Positions 40,376 through 49,151 of a DNA stretch of 64,000 nucleotides are shown here, piece after piece (position 1 is the stretch's first letter; the number at the start of each line of letters is the position of its first letter). The notes beneath the pieces were generated by a model. That model worked only from the letters and a program-made list of their open reading frames with translations. It had not been told where the DNA came from and did no database searches. A program made the translations under genes and the position numbers. The DNA lies in assembly GCF_002117105.1 (NCBI RefSeq), contig NZ_CP019343.1, forward strand, positions 1,054,001 to 1,118,000, in the 5' to 3' direction. This stretch comes from Oceanicoccus sagamiensis. GTDB taxonomy: Bacteria > Pseudomonadota > Gammaproteobacteria > Pseudomonadales > Dasaniaceae.

Positions 40376-41602
40376 TCAGGGCTTGATACGATTAATCACA
40401 ATAATACAAATAGCAGCCAGGCCACAAATCCCCATCATAAAATCAAAGGCGGGCAGATAACTGCCATAGGTACTGCGGATAAAACCCAGCGCCGCTATCG
40501 CCGAAGTTCCTGCAATGGTATCCACAAAGGTGAAAATACCCAGAATTTTGCCATAGGATTGACCGGCAAAAAACTCTGCAATACTCAGCTGAACCATGGT
40601 GAAGGCACCGCTGTAACCCACCCCATAGATCACCGCGTAGATATACACCATGGTCATACCGCCCTGATCAATCAGCCTTAACATCAGCAAGCCCAGAGCA
40701 AGGTTGATAATCGACAGCAACATGATTTTGCCTTTATCAAAGTGGTCGCTTAAATAGCCAAAACCAAATTTGCCAACAATCGCGCACCAAAAAAACAAAC
40801 TAAATATGCCGGGAATCGCAGCCTTATCGATACCGATATCCTGACTTAAATAAATTGCCTGATGCTGTAGTACACCTAAAATACAAAACCACATAGTGGC
40901 TGTTGAAAAGGCTAATAAATAAAAAACGGGGGAATGTAGCGCCTCTTTTAAGCTTGGCCCGGCCTGGCTATTGTCGGCTTCAACCACGCTATCGTTATCG
41001 GCACCGTCAGCATGCAGACCTAAGTCTTGCGGGCTATTTCTGACCCATAAGAATAAAGGTACTATCATCATGACTGCACCAACCACCGCCAATATCATCA
41101 TAGCGGCACGCCAACCCTCATCCACTAATGCACCTTTGACAAGCAAGGGAAAAATAGCACCGCCCAAACTGGATGACATTAATAACAGGCCCACGGCAAT
41201 ACCGCGGTATTTAACAAACCAACGGGTTACTAAAATCATGCTCGGCACCAGGCCGACAGCGACAATCCCTACCGCAAACAATTGATAGAGCACCGTCATT
41301 TGCCAAAGGGAAGAGATAAAGGGGTAAAGACCCAGGCCAATTACTAGCAGTATTGCGCCATAGATCATTAATTGGCGCGGAGAAAATTTATCCAACAAAG
41401 CGCCACCAAAGGGTGAGAGAAAAGCAATAACCAGAAATAAGAAGGTCGCTGGTCGAGTGACCTGCTCCGGGTCCCAGCCAAATTCTTCTATTTGCTGAGG
41501 GTATAACATGGGTAAGGTATTGACTAGAATACCATTGGAGGCGCCATAGATAAGGCATAGCCCCAGCAGCACCCACCAGCCAAAAAAAGATTTTTTTTGC
41601 AT
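40376..41602 (-). CDS. Major facilitator superfamily transporter
   Basis: This 408-aa protein has 12 predicted membrane spans. GGALLDKFSPRQLMIYGAILL is the loop 2-3 motif of the MFS, and GKFGFGYLSDHFDKGKIMLLS the second-half copy. The layout (FFGWWVLLGLCLIYGASNG start) is close to the oxalate/formate-antiporter or monocarboxylate-porter group. The substrate is unknown. It is monocistronic. Confidence 0.9.
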   Translation of the reverse strand: MQKKSFFGWWVLLGLCLIYGASNGILVNTLPMLYPQQIEEFGWDPEQVTRPATFLFLVIAFLSPFGGALLDKFSPRQLMIYGAILLVIGLGLYPFISSLWQMTVLYQLFAVGIVAVGLVPSMILVTRWFVKYRGIAVGLLLMSSSLGGAIFPLLVKGALVDEGWRAAMMILAVVGAVMMIVPLFLWVRNSPQDLGLHADGADNDSVVEADNSQAGPSLKEALHSPVFYLLAFSTATMWFCILGVLQHQAIYLSQDIGIDKAAIPGIFSLFFWCAIVGKFGFGYLSDHFDKGKIMLLSIINLALGLLMLRLIDQGGMTMVYIYAVIYGVGYSGAFTMVQLSIAEFFAGQSYGKILGIFTFVDTIAGTSAIAALGFIRSTYGSYLPAFDFMMGICGLAAICIIVINRIKP

Positions 41603-41791
41603 TGTTAGAGCCCAGTACAGAGATTATTGCTTTGTTCGATATGCCGGGCTGTCTAATGGTTTTCTAATGGTTGTCTAATGGCCAGGCAGCCGGCTTAGCG
41701 ATCATACCGAATTATTGCCTTAATAATATCGGCCATGATGACTGGGTTCAACGATAGCCTTTTAAAAATTTCACTGCCCGATTATTAAACG

Positions 41792-42820
41792 CTAAGCCGC
41801 GGCCATATCGCCCTGCGAGCAAAATGCCAAAGCAATATCGGGCAATAGGCTAATAAGCTCCGCGTTATAGAAGATACCGGCTTCGCTATTCAGGGTTTTA
41901 ATCGCAGCCACCACCGCAAGGCGCTCGCTGATCTCTTTATGCATGGCCACCAAGTCTACAAACCTTGCCACCACGCCCAATAACTGGGCGCCAGGATGAA
42001 TAGCATCGGCGGATAATTGCCGGGGATAACCCGAGCCATCTAATAATTCGTGATGCTGGTAAACAATTTCTGCGGCCTGCTGCCAGCATGGAAATTTTTT
42101 CAGGTAGTTATAGGCCACTTCGGCATGTTCATTATCGACCTGTAAATGCTCAATTAAATCTTTGTTCAGGTTATGGCCAATATCATGCATATAGATGGCC
42201 GCCTGCATCTGCCAGCGATCAATCATCACATGTTCACTAAAGGTATTCGCATTACTATGGCTAAATATCAGGCTCACGACTTTAAGCATTTGCTCGGTAC
42301 GCCCTTGCCGGCCGACAACGCGCCGGTCAAACTTTAACGCCGAATCCCTAAAGTACAGCAATTCTTCTTTCATCGAATTATCAATCGCGGGCGGTTTTTC
42401 TTCCGCACTATCCGCTGCTGCCCCTTCCGCCAGGCGCTGGAAGTAATCACCATAGGTTTCCATATCGCGGGTATCCAGCTCACCTTCCGCTTGCAAAATA
42501 TCCATATTGATACGCAATTTATCCAGCCCGATCAGCACTGCCTCTTTGAGTGCCGGGGAAAACCGTAAATGGCCATTACGAACTTCAGAAATGGCTTCTT
42601 CGATTTCATGCACATAATCCGTAAAAGGCTCCAGAAAACACATTCTGAAATTTCCTTTGATGGTATGCAGATTACGAAACAGGTCATTTACCAAATCTTT
42701 ACGGTCTGGGTCAGCCACCAACAAGCCTAAGGAAGGCTCGATTTCGTCCAGTGACTCATGAATCGATACAATCAGGTCTTCAATAGTTTCCCGCTCAATA
42801 TCCGGCAATGAAAAGCTCAT
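41792..42820 (-). CDS. HPt and HD-GYP domain protein
   Basis: This 342-aa protein has an N-terminal histidine phosphotransfer domain (LFRNLHTIKGNFRM with the phospho-His, about residue 52) and a C-terminal HD-GYP phosphodiesterase domain (MHDIGH, then HHELLDGSGYP). HD-GYP normally has HDIGK; here Lys is His. The domain order HPt then HD-GYP would link a phosphorelay to c-di-GMP breakdown. Its start overlaps the previous gene's stop (TAATG), so they are translationally coupled. Confidence 0.87.
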   Translation of the reverse strand: MSFSLPDIERETIEDLIVSIHESLDEIEPSLGLLVADPDRKDLVNDLFRNLHTIKGNFRMCFLEPFTDYVHEIEEAISEVRNGHLRFSPALKEAVLIGLDKLRINMDILQAEGELDTRDMETYGDYFQRLAEGAAADSAEEKPPAIDNSMKEELLYFRDSALKFDRRVVGRQGRTEQMLKVVSLIFSHSNANTFSEHVMIDRWQMQAAIYMHDIGHNLNKDLIEHLQVDNEHAEVAYNYLKKFPCWQQAAEIVYQHHELLDGSGYPRQLSADAIHPGAQLLGVVARFVDLVAMHKEISERLAVVAAIKTLNSEAGIFYNAELISLLPDIALAFCSQGDMAAA

Positions 42821-43680
42821 TAGATAATCCCCATATTGATAGTATTATGATCGACCGCTGTCTCGCGGTTGGGTGAAGGTAGTACAAAGCCATTGATTTT
42901 TTCACTGGCCATGCGCAGCAATATTCGCATCATGGAGGCGAGATGCGGCGTTTGTAGAATGGTTTGGTTTTTATCACGGACAAGCAGGTTGCAATGGCTG
43001 CTATTAAAAATCAGCTTTTTGCCCATGGCAATAATATCGCCACCCTGCTTGGCCTCAAGCAGCATTTTGTATTCACTACTCGATTGTCCGTGGTCAGTGG
43101 GGCTGTAATATTTTGAGCCGGTAGGCAGATAAAACATCACACTATTACTGAGATTAAAGCCCTCGCAACCACCAATCACTCTACCGGCCAACTCTTCCGG
43201 GTCAGCACTGGCAAGGATGGGCGATAAATGTGACGCCAAGGCATTCCAACTGTCCTTTTCAGCATCGGCCAATGACAGGCGTGAGCGCTGATGTTGACGG
43301 CTGGGTTCATGGGCTAAATGATTGTTAACTTCTATTTGCAGCTTATGCAGAAAAATATCGGCATCGTCATTCAGGTCAATAAACGCATTGCCGCCGGATT
43401 GGTAGCCATAGAGCTTTTCATCCAGGCTTATACCGTTGGCAAGAAAAACAATCGGGACTTTAGCGTAATAGGGGTTGCTACGGATCATACGACAAGTGTC
43501 GTAACCGGACATACCCAAGAGATTGGTATTAATCAGAAACACATCGGTGACAATGCGGTCCAATAAGGAACGCAGCGCCTGCCCCGTGGGACACAAGGTA
43601 GGGTTGTAATGCTCTACAATGCGATTGTACAGCTGTGGGCCAACGGAAAAGCCGTCAACGATAATCATGTTGAGTTTCAT
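42820..43680 (-). CDS. Degenerate receiver-domain protein
   Basis: This protein of about 286 aa starts with a response-regulator-like domain (MKLNMIIVDGF ... FLINTNLLGMSGYDTCRMIR ... VPIVFLANG ... GYQSGGNAFIDL). The phospho-acceptor Asp is Asn, the acidic pair is VDG, and the Lys is absent, so it is a pseudo-receiver. The second half (residues about 130-286) is not recognised. I prefer the ATG at 43680 over an upstream TTG. It is coupled to the HPt/HD-GYP gene downstream and follows a sigma-54 activator gene. Confidence 0.78.
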   Translation of the reverse strand: MKLNMIIVDGFSVGPQLYNRIVEHYNPTLCPTGQALRSLLDRIVTDVFLINTNLLGMSGYDTCRMIRSNPYYAKVPIVFLANGISLDEKLYGYQSGGNAFIDLNDDADIFLHKLQIEVNNHLAHEPSRQHQRSRLSLADAEKDSWNALASHLSPILASADPEELAGRVIGGCEGFNLSNSVMFYLPTGSKYYSPTDHGQSSSEYKMLLEAKQGGDIIAMGKKLIFNSSHCNLLVRDKNQTILQTPHLASMMRILLRMASEKINGFVLPSPNRETAVDHNTINMGII

Positions 43681-43814
43681 TGCAAGATAACCTGGTTGCA
43701 ACTAAAACCCAAATAAGAAAGTAGTCGGAAGTAAATTTAGCAGAGCTTTTTAATACAAGTAAGTAAAAAAGCTGTTTTTTTTTCACCTTTTATAAAAATG
43801 TGAACCCGCGCACA

Positions 43815-45338
43815 TTATGATTGCAAGCAAGGGTCGTTCACCATCGCCACTTCAAGGCTCGGTGTTTGCTCCGCAGACGCTTTCTCTGCTTTGCTTTTAT
43901 TCTTTAACTTTCTATATAAGGTAGAGGCACTGACTTGTAAATGGTAGGAGGCCTCCACCACATTGCCACTGCAGTGACTAATGGCGGTATCAATGGCTCT
44001 GGCAATCACTTCATCCAGCGGCACAATATGCCGGGAGGGGTCCTCTCCCTTAATAATGGCACCAATAGCGGCGCTGGCCGTCTCGGTCACTGCGGTAAGC
44101 TCTGACTCTGTTGACTGCTGCGTCTCTCTATCATCTCTGCGTCGTCTGCCGCCCTTCTCTCGGATAATAGACAGTGGCAACATAGACGGAATAACGGTAT
44201 CACTATCATGCAGCACCACAATACTCCGCATCACGTTCTGTAACTCACGAACATTACCCGGCCAGGAGTAAGACAGTAACAAGGATTCCGTCTCTTCGGA
44301 GATCCACTCAAAATCTTTGCCTTCTTCCTTAGCAAACTGCTTTAAGAAGTTACGGGCAAACACCAGAATGTCGTCGCCCCGGTTGCGCAGAGGCGGCAAA
44401 TGAATCTGGATCACGTTAAGCCGGTAAAATAAGTCTTCCCGGAAACTGCCCTGCTTGATTTGCTGGGCTGGGTCACGGTTAGTCGCACAAATAAAGCGGG
44501 CATTGACCTGTTGTAACTCACCACTACCTACACGATTAAAGGTACCGGTCTGTAAAAATCTCAGTAATTTGGTTTGTAGCTCCAGGGGCATCTCGCCAAT
44601 TTCATCAAGGAACATCGTGCCTTTATCGGCAAGGCCGGCAGCACCGACCCTATCGTCATGGGCACCGGTAAACGCGCCTTTAACATGACCAAACACTTCA
44701 CTCTCCACCAAATCTTTAGGGATAGCGGCACAGTTCAGTGGGACAATCGTGTGTTGATTGCGCTGGCTTAGCTCATGGATAAGCTGGGCACAGACTTCTT
44801 TACCGGTACCATTCTCGCCAGTAATAAAGACACTGGCATCACTTTTGGCGGCACTGATAATTAATTTCGACACCTCCAACATGGACTTGCCTGCACCAAT
44901 AAAACCTAATGCGGACTCATCAAAGATGGGGTGATCGAGGGTGTCGCTATTAGTTTCATCATCAGCTCTGCGCAAACATTGAGCAATACTGTTAGCGATA
45001 CGCTCCGGCGTTGCCGGTAGTTTTAAGAAATCTGTTGCACCTGCCCGCACGGCAGAAGCTGCCACTTCAGGGCCAGGGCTATTCGATACCGCAATAACCG
45101 CAATAGGTAGTTGATGCTTTCTTATCCAATTAATAATGGCCAGCTCATGCATATGCTCCGCATCAACATAGGCCACCAGCAATTGCGGCTTGATACGATC
45201 AAGCATAGCAATACCTTCATCAACATTGGCCGTTGAATGAATGGCATAATTATCATCATCAATCAGGGAGATTAATTGACTAAGCACAGCGTACTGGTCA
45301 TCAATTAAGAGAATATTCGTCAAAGCTTTTTCAGTCAT
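43815..45338 (-). CDS. Sigma-54-dependent transcriptional activator with divergent receiver
   Basis: This 507-aa protein has a receiver-like domain (ILLIDDQY; the expected phospho-Asp region reads LLVAYVDAEHM, so phosphorylation is doubtful), an AAA+ domain (GENGTGKE, GAFTGA, GTMFLDEIGE, SFREDLFYRLNV) and a Fis-type HTH (GNVVEASYHLQVSASTLYRKLK). It is divergent from the DUF4402 pilus operon, whose promoter is sigma-54 type, so it is the obvious candidate regulator of that operon; this is inference. Confidence 0.9.
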   Translation of the reverse strand: MTEKALTNILLIDDQYAVLSQLISLIDDDNYAIHSTANVDEGIAMLDRIKPQLLVAYVDAEHMHELAIINWIRKHQLPIAVIAVSNSPGPEVAASAVRAGATDFLKLPATPERIANSIAQCLRRADDETNSDTLDHPIFDESALGFIGAGKSMLEVSKLIISAAKSDASVFITGENGTGKEVCAQLIHELSQRNQHTIVPLNCAAIPKDLVESEVFGHVKGAFTGAHDDRVGAAGLADKGTMFLDEIGEMPLELQTKLLRFLQTGTFNRVGSGELQQVNARFICATNRDPAQQIKQGSFREDLFYRLNVIQIHLPPLRNRGDDILVFARNFLKQFAKEEGKDFEWISEETESLLLSYSWPGNVRELQNVMRSIVVLHDSDTVIPSMLPLSIIREKGGRRRRDDRETQQSTESELTAVTETASAAIGAIIKGEDPSRHIVPLDEVIARAIDTAISHCSGNVVEASYHLQVSASTLYRKLKNKSKAEKASAEQTPSLEVAMVNDPCLQS

Positions 45339-46016
45339 AACTCAGCACACATCTTAGGAAGTAAATATGTTTTTTTTATCGGTCAGGTGTTTCCACTCGC
45401 CGTTGTCTTCCGTATACCTAAATGCTTTTAGTTAGACCTCAATATCCGCAGAGGGCATTCCAAACAAACTATGTTTCCGTAATAAAGCAGTCCTGCGTTT
45501 TAATTGCATAATGCTAAAACGCCCTAGAAAATTAGTAGATTGATTATCATTTTGCAAACTCGCTAAATGAATTAATTTTCATTCAGCAGCTGCCGGCACA
45601 CCGCTAAACTCTGTAGTAATGGCGTAGCTTGTACTCAACTAACCGCCCCTACAAACCGAAGGGAATTAAAATTTCCTTACAAATTAGAGACATAGGTATA
45701 AACCCCTATTTAATAAACCAGGTTGTTCTTTTTTTGTTCAAAGCTGGACTGACTGCATTATTTTTTTTGAGAAAAATTCACATAACGTTCTTTTGACTGA
45801 AAAGTGTGATCAACTTCCGCTTTTAAAGCTGCTCAATAAATGATCTTTTGGGCAAAAAAAGCGCAAACACCCAGCAGTAAACTCAAAACCGCGGTACCGA
45901 CATCCTTTTAAGGGACGGTTTTACTGCTTCTATTTACTGCTTCTATATATGCATTTTTTTTCGGCCTGCTGAAATATTATTTCCTATAACTCACCATGGC
46001 CGATGCACGGCCGTAG

Positions 46017-46086
46017 ATTTGCAAAAAAATTCGCAATTTGCAAAACCAATAATGGTTTTCGCAAAAGTGATTGTCATTTTGCAAAA
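46017..46086. promoter_or_regulatory. Four-copy TTTGCAAAA array, probable activator enhancer
   Basis: GCAAAA starts at 46021, 46040, 46061 and 46081 (steps 19, 21, 20), each preceded by TTT or TTTC. The second and third are halves of a near-perfect palindrome (TTTGCAAAACCA-ATAA-TGGTTTTCGCAAA split by one base). Two-turn spacing puts all four on one face of the helix, about 230-290 bases upstream of the predicted sigma-54 start, as expected for an enhancer. Confidence 0.6.
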
Positions 46087-46283
46087 AATTCTCCAACCAC
46101 TTTTGCTCAGCCGAAATCGTCCAGGGCAGGGTTTTTATGGACTACGTCACACTTTTCTCTATCACTAAAAACTTGGCACCGTAAAAAAACCAATAAAAAA
46201 TCACTTTAAAACAATGACTTAAAGAGATACTGGGTAACCAGGAGAATTCTATGTTGCCAGAGTTGGCACGGCACAATCAAAAC

Positions 46284-46300
46284 TTGGCACGTCGCCTGCA
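46284..46300 (+). promoter_or_regulatory. Sigma-54 promoter of the DUF4402 pilus operon
   Basis: TTGGCACGTCGCCTGCA matches the -24 (TTGGCACG) and -12 (TGCA) elements at correct spacing. Predicted start about 46312, leaving a 170-base leader. Confidence 0.8.
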
Positions 46301-46482
46301 ATACCCCTAGCGTTATCAAAAAATATCTCACGCTGAGAATTATGTAGATCAAATCGCAGTTCAGCATTGAGAGTGGAGAGCTAAAAAACTTTGATAAAAC
46401 CGAGAGCTTAATGCTGAGCGACTCATAAAACTTAACGCAGGTATCAATATAGATACCGCATAAAAATTTAGAGAGATCAAAA

Positions 46483-46950
46483 ATGAACATTAAAAATATC
46501 GTATTACCACTAGCTACTGTTTCTGTTTTCGCACTGAGCAACGTTGCTTTTGCAGCGGACGAAGCTTCTAACGCTAACGTTAACATTGTAACTGCCATCA
46601 CTATTTCAGAAGATACTGAAATTGATTTCGGCACCATCACTAACGAAGACGGTACTTGTACTATGGCTTCTGGTGGTGCACTAACAGGTTCTGCTGGTCA
46701 AAGCTGTACTGGTACAGAAACTCCAGGCTCATTCACTGTTTCTGGTACTGACGGCGCGGTTGTTGACCTGGTTGTTACTGCTGGTTCGGCTGTTGACGGT
46801 GTGACTTACACGCCTGTTATCGACGGTGCTTCTTCTGCAACCCTAACGGGTGGTAACGCTACTGTAGCGGTTATCGGTAACTTGGCTCTATCAAGTGCTA
46901 CTGATGGCGATAAGAACATTGCTTACACATTTACTGCTAACTACCAGTAA
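46483..46950 (+). CDS. DUF4402 pilin-like subunit 1 (probable major subunit)
   Basis: This 155-aa secreted protein has a signal peptide (MNIKNIVLPLATVSVFALSNVAFA, shown in two parts: MNIKNIVLPLATV and SVFALSNVAFA) and a DUF4402 domain: ITISEDTEIDFGTI, the CTM ... SC disulfide candidate, GVTYTPVIDG, and the end DKNIAYTFTANYQ. It is low in charge and rich in Thr/Gly/Ala, like a fibre subunit. It is the first gene after the sigma-54 promoter, and an intrinsic terminator follows, which would make it the most expressed subunit. Confidence 0.85.
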   Translation: MNIKNIVLPLATVSVFALSNVAFAADEASNANVNIVTAITISEDTEIDFGTITNEDGTCTMASGGALTGSAGQSCTGTETPGSFTVSGTDGAVVDLVVTAGSAVDGVTYTPVIDGASSATLTGGNATVAVIGNLALSSATDGDKNIAYTFTANYQ

Positions 46951-47013
46951 TCTAACTACCAATAATAAGAAAGCTATACCCATTTAATGAAAGTAGTCGT
47001 TTGTTAAGGGTAG

Positions 47014-47047
47014 ATAGGGTCAACCGAGGTTGGCCCTATTTTTTTAT
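47014..47047 (+). terminator. Intrinsic terminator after DUF4402 subunit 1
   Basis: The stem ATAGGGTCAAC / GTTGGCCCTAT (one wobble) is followed by seven T or more. It would let subunit 1 be made in excess over the chaperone and usher. Confidence 0.88.
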
Positions 47048-47123
47048 TGCTCACAAATCCCCTGCCAGATTCTAAAAATTCCACTATTATACTCTCTACC
47101 CAGTTTTGACTTTTCAATGTGCC

Positions 47124-47585
47124 ATGAGAGTAATAAAGACCACTCACGCCCAAACCCGCTACTGGCTGCAACGAGCAGCTCTGGCACTACTGCTTGCTTG
47201 CTGCCAACTGGCCCACAGCCAAACCACCCCGCTTACAATAGAGCTGAGGGATGCACTGGATTTCGGGGTTATCTCCAATGAAAACGGCACCTGCAGTATG
47301 GATAATCAGGGCAACCTTACCGGCAGCGGTGGACAAAGCTGCTTCGGCACGGGAATACGCTCTAAATTTTGGGTCTGGGGCGATGTAGGATACTCTTTCT
47401 TTGTGCTCGTCAGCGGCAGTACCAGCAATGGTATTACCTTCAACCCCGTCATTAAGGGCAATGCCAGTAGAACCATCAATACCAATGGCAGGAGAAATGT
47501 ACGGATAGTCGGCGATTTAGTGCTAAATAATGTCACACCCGGTAATTTTGGCATTAGTTATTTGGTCTCCGTCAACTACGAATAA
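47124..47585 (+). CDS. DUF4402 pilin-like subunit 2
   Basis: This protein of about 153 aa has a signal peptide (LALLLACCQLAHS) and a DUF4402-like domain: ALDFGVISNENGTCSM, GGQSCFGTG, GITFNPVIKG, and the end GISYLVSVNYE. I start at the ATG at 47124, not the TTG at 47106. It is divergent from subunits 1 and 3 (for example KFWVWGDVGYSFFVLV in place of a Thr/Val strand), so it may be a tip or minor subunit. Confidence 0.8.
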   Translation: MRVIKTTHAQTRYWLQRAALALLLACCQLAHSQTTPLTIELRDALDFGVISNENGTCSMDNQGNLTGSGGQSCFGTGIRSKFWVWGDVGYSFFVLVSGSTSNGITFNPVIKGNASRTINTNGRRNVRIVGDLVLNNVTPGNFGISYLVSVNYE

Positions 47586-47688
47586 ATAATAAAGCCTTTA
47601 TTTTCAATAGCTTATATAAACTCACTGCCATCACCCAGCGTAAATACCCTTATTGACATCAGCTATAGGCTGGCACTAAGGTAGCTCT

Positions 47689-48144
47689 ATGAAAACCCCA
47701 TGGACGCTATTGCTACTACTATTACTATCAGCCCCCAACAGCTGGGCGCTGGAGTTAGCGGCGAACGCCCGGGTCAATATTGTCAAAGCTATAGATATTT
47801 CACTGGTCAGTGAACTGGATTTCGGCAATATCAGCGAACTCAATGGCACCTGTACCATGGGCTCTTCCGGTACTTTATCCGCCAGCGATGGCCAGGACTG
47901 TTCCGGAACCAGTACACCCGGGGTATTTCAAGTCGCTGGAACCAACGGCCAAACCATTATTATGAATGTTACTGCCGGCGCAGCGGTAGACGGTATTAAC
48001 TTCACTCCCAAAATCGATGGCAGCAATACTCGCACTCTGGTGGATGGTAACGCTAATATTGAAATTATTGGCCACCTGACACTAAGCGATACCACCTTGG
48101 GTGATAAAAATATTGCCTACACCGTTACCGCAAATTACCAGTAG
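47689..48144 (+). CDS. DUF4402 pilin-like subunit 3
   Basis: This 151-aa protein has a signal peptide (MKTPWTLLLLLLLSAPNSWA). The DUF4402 domain is close to subunit 1: ANARVNIVKAIDISL, ELDFGNISELNGTCTM, GTSTPGVFQVAGTNG, GINFTPKIDG and DKNIAYTVTANYQ. It probably arose by duplication of subunit 1. Confidence 0.84.
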   Translation: MKTPWTLLLLLLLSAPNSWALELAANARVNIVKAIDISLVSELDFGNISELNGTCTMGSSGTLSASDGQDCSGTSTPGVFQVAGTNGQTIIMNVTAGAAVDGINFTPKIDGSNTRTLVDGNANIEIIGHLTLSDTTLGDKNIAYTVTANYQ

Positions 48145-48286
48145 CCTCCATTTTTCTCTTCCAGGCCCCCTCTTCTTGCTTCTATATATTCTCCAGTTTC
48201 AATACCAGATTGCTTATTAGCATCTATACTGTGAGTGGCTTAAATAGCCAATAATAATGAGATGAGTTTTACGAGGTTGTCCCTGG

Positions 48287-49132
48287 ATGTCAGTTTTTAC
48301 TAAACATAACTTTCTAAATATTTTACCCCTTTTCGCCCTGCTAGCATCATCGCTATTTAGCACCGTTGCCAATGCCGAGTCCGTTTTACAAATACTGCCC
48401 ACCCGCGTGGTACTGGAGCAGCAGCGCTGGATGACCGTCACCCTGGTTAATCGTGGAGATGAGGAAGGCAGCTACCGACTATTTATGCGCAATATTCGTG
48501 CAGAGAGTAATGGTAGCTTTAAAGAAATTACCGAAGAAGATGAAGTGTTAGAGGGAGAATTATTTGCCGACTCTATGGTGCGCTTCTCTCCTCGCCGCGT
48601 CACTGTCCCTGCTCGCAGTAAACAGCAAGTGCGGGTCGTACTTAGAAAACCCAAAGGCTTGGCTGATGGTGAGTACCGTAGCCACCTGGTCTTTAGAAAA
48701 CTGCCCAAGCAGGAATCTGTACTTGAAGAAGAGCAGGATGACAAAATGGACTTTGCCTTTAAACCGATTGTAGAAGTCACCATACCCGTCATCGTGCGCC
48801 ACGGTAAGCTTACCGCAGAAGCATCACTCAGTGACCTGGCTATCCGGGAAGACGAGGATGATGGCCCACAGGTCTATATCGATATTCAACGCAGCGGCAG
48901 CCGCTCACTGTATGGCGACCTGGATGTGTGGTGGCAAGCTGCCAACGGTGAGGAACAACGCATTGCCTATGCCAAAGGTATTGCAGTTTACACACCGAAT
49001 AAAAACCGCAGCCTGGAAATTGGCATACTGCCGGATATAACCGTAAGCGGCCCCGGCCAATTACGTGCAGTATTTAAAGAAGATGCCGCTTATGGTGGTG
49101 ACCTCAATGCCGAAATCACCGTCAAGCAATAA
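48287..49132 (+). CDS. Periplasmic PapD-like pilus chaperone
   Basis: This 281-aa protein has a signal peptide (ending VANAE, about residue 30) and the chaperone Ig fold: LQILPTRVVLEQQRWMTVTLVNRGDEEGSYRL, then MVRFSPRRVTVPARSKQQVRVVLRKP, the F1-G1 strand region with the conserved Arg. The length and sequence fit the archaic/alternate chaperone-usher groups rather than classical PapD. It would fold the DUF4402 subunits. Confidence 0.85.
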   Translation: MSVFTKHNFLNILPLFALLASSLFSTVANAESVLQILPTRVVLEQQRWMTVTLVNRGDEEGSYRLFMRNIRAESNGSFKEITEEDEVLEGELFADSMVRFSPRRVTVPARSKQQVRVVLRKPKGLADGEYRSHLVFRKLPKQESVLEEEQDDKMDFAFKPIVEVTIPVIVRHGKLTAEASLSDLAIREDEDDGPQVYIDIQRSGSRSLYGDLDVWWQAANGEEQRIAYAKGIAVYTPNKNRSLEIGILPDITVSGPGQLRAVFKEDAAYGGDLNAEITVKQ

Positions 49133-49151
49133 CCCAATACGATAAACCTGG

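Larger units (their letters stand above)
45339..46482. other. Long regulatory region upstream of the pilus operon
   Basis: There are 1144 A+T-rich bases without a credible gene. They contain a four-fold GCAAAA motif array (46017-46086), three TTGGCAC strings (46153, 46263 and 46284), of which the third has a proper -12 element, and a 170-base leader before the first pilin-like gene. A direct repeat TACTGCTTCTAT is near 45920-45950. Confidence 0.6.

Noticed and set aside
46151-46281. Two further TTGGCAC strings as sigma-54 promoters
   Set aside because: Those at 46153 and 46263 lack a GC at the -12 position; only the one at 46284 fits.
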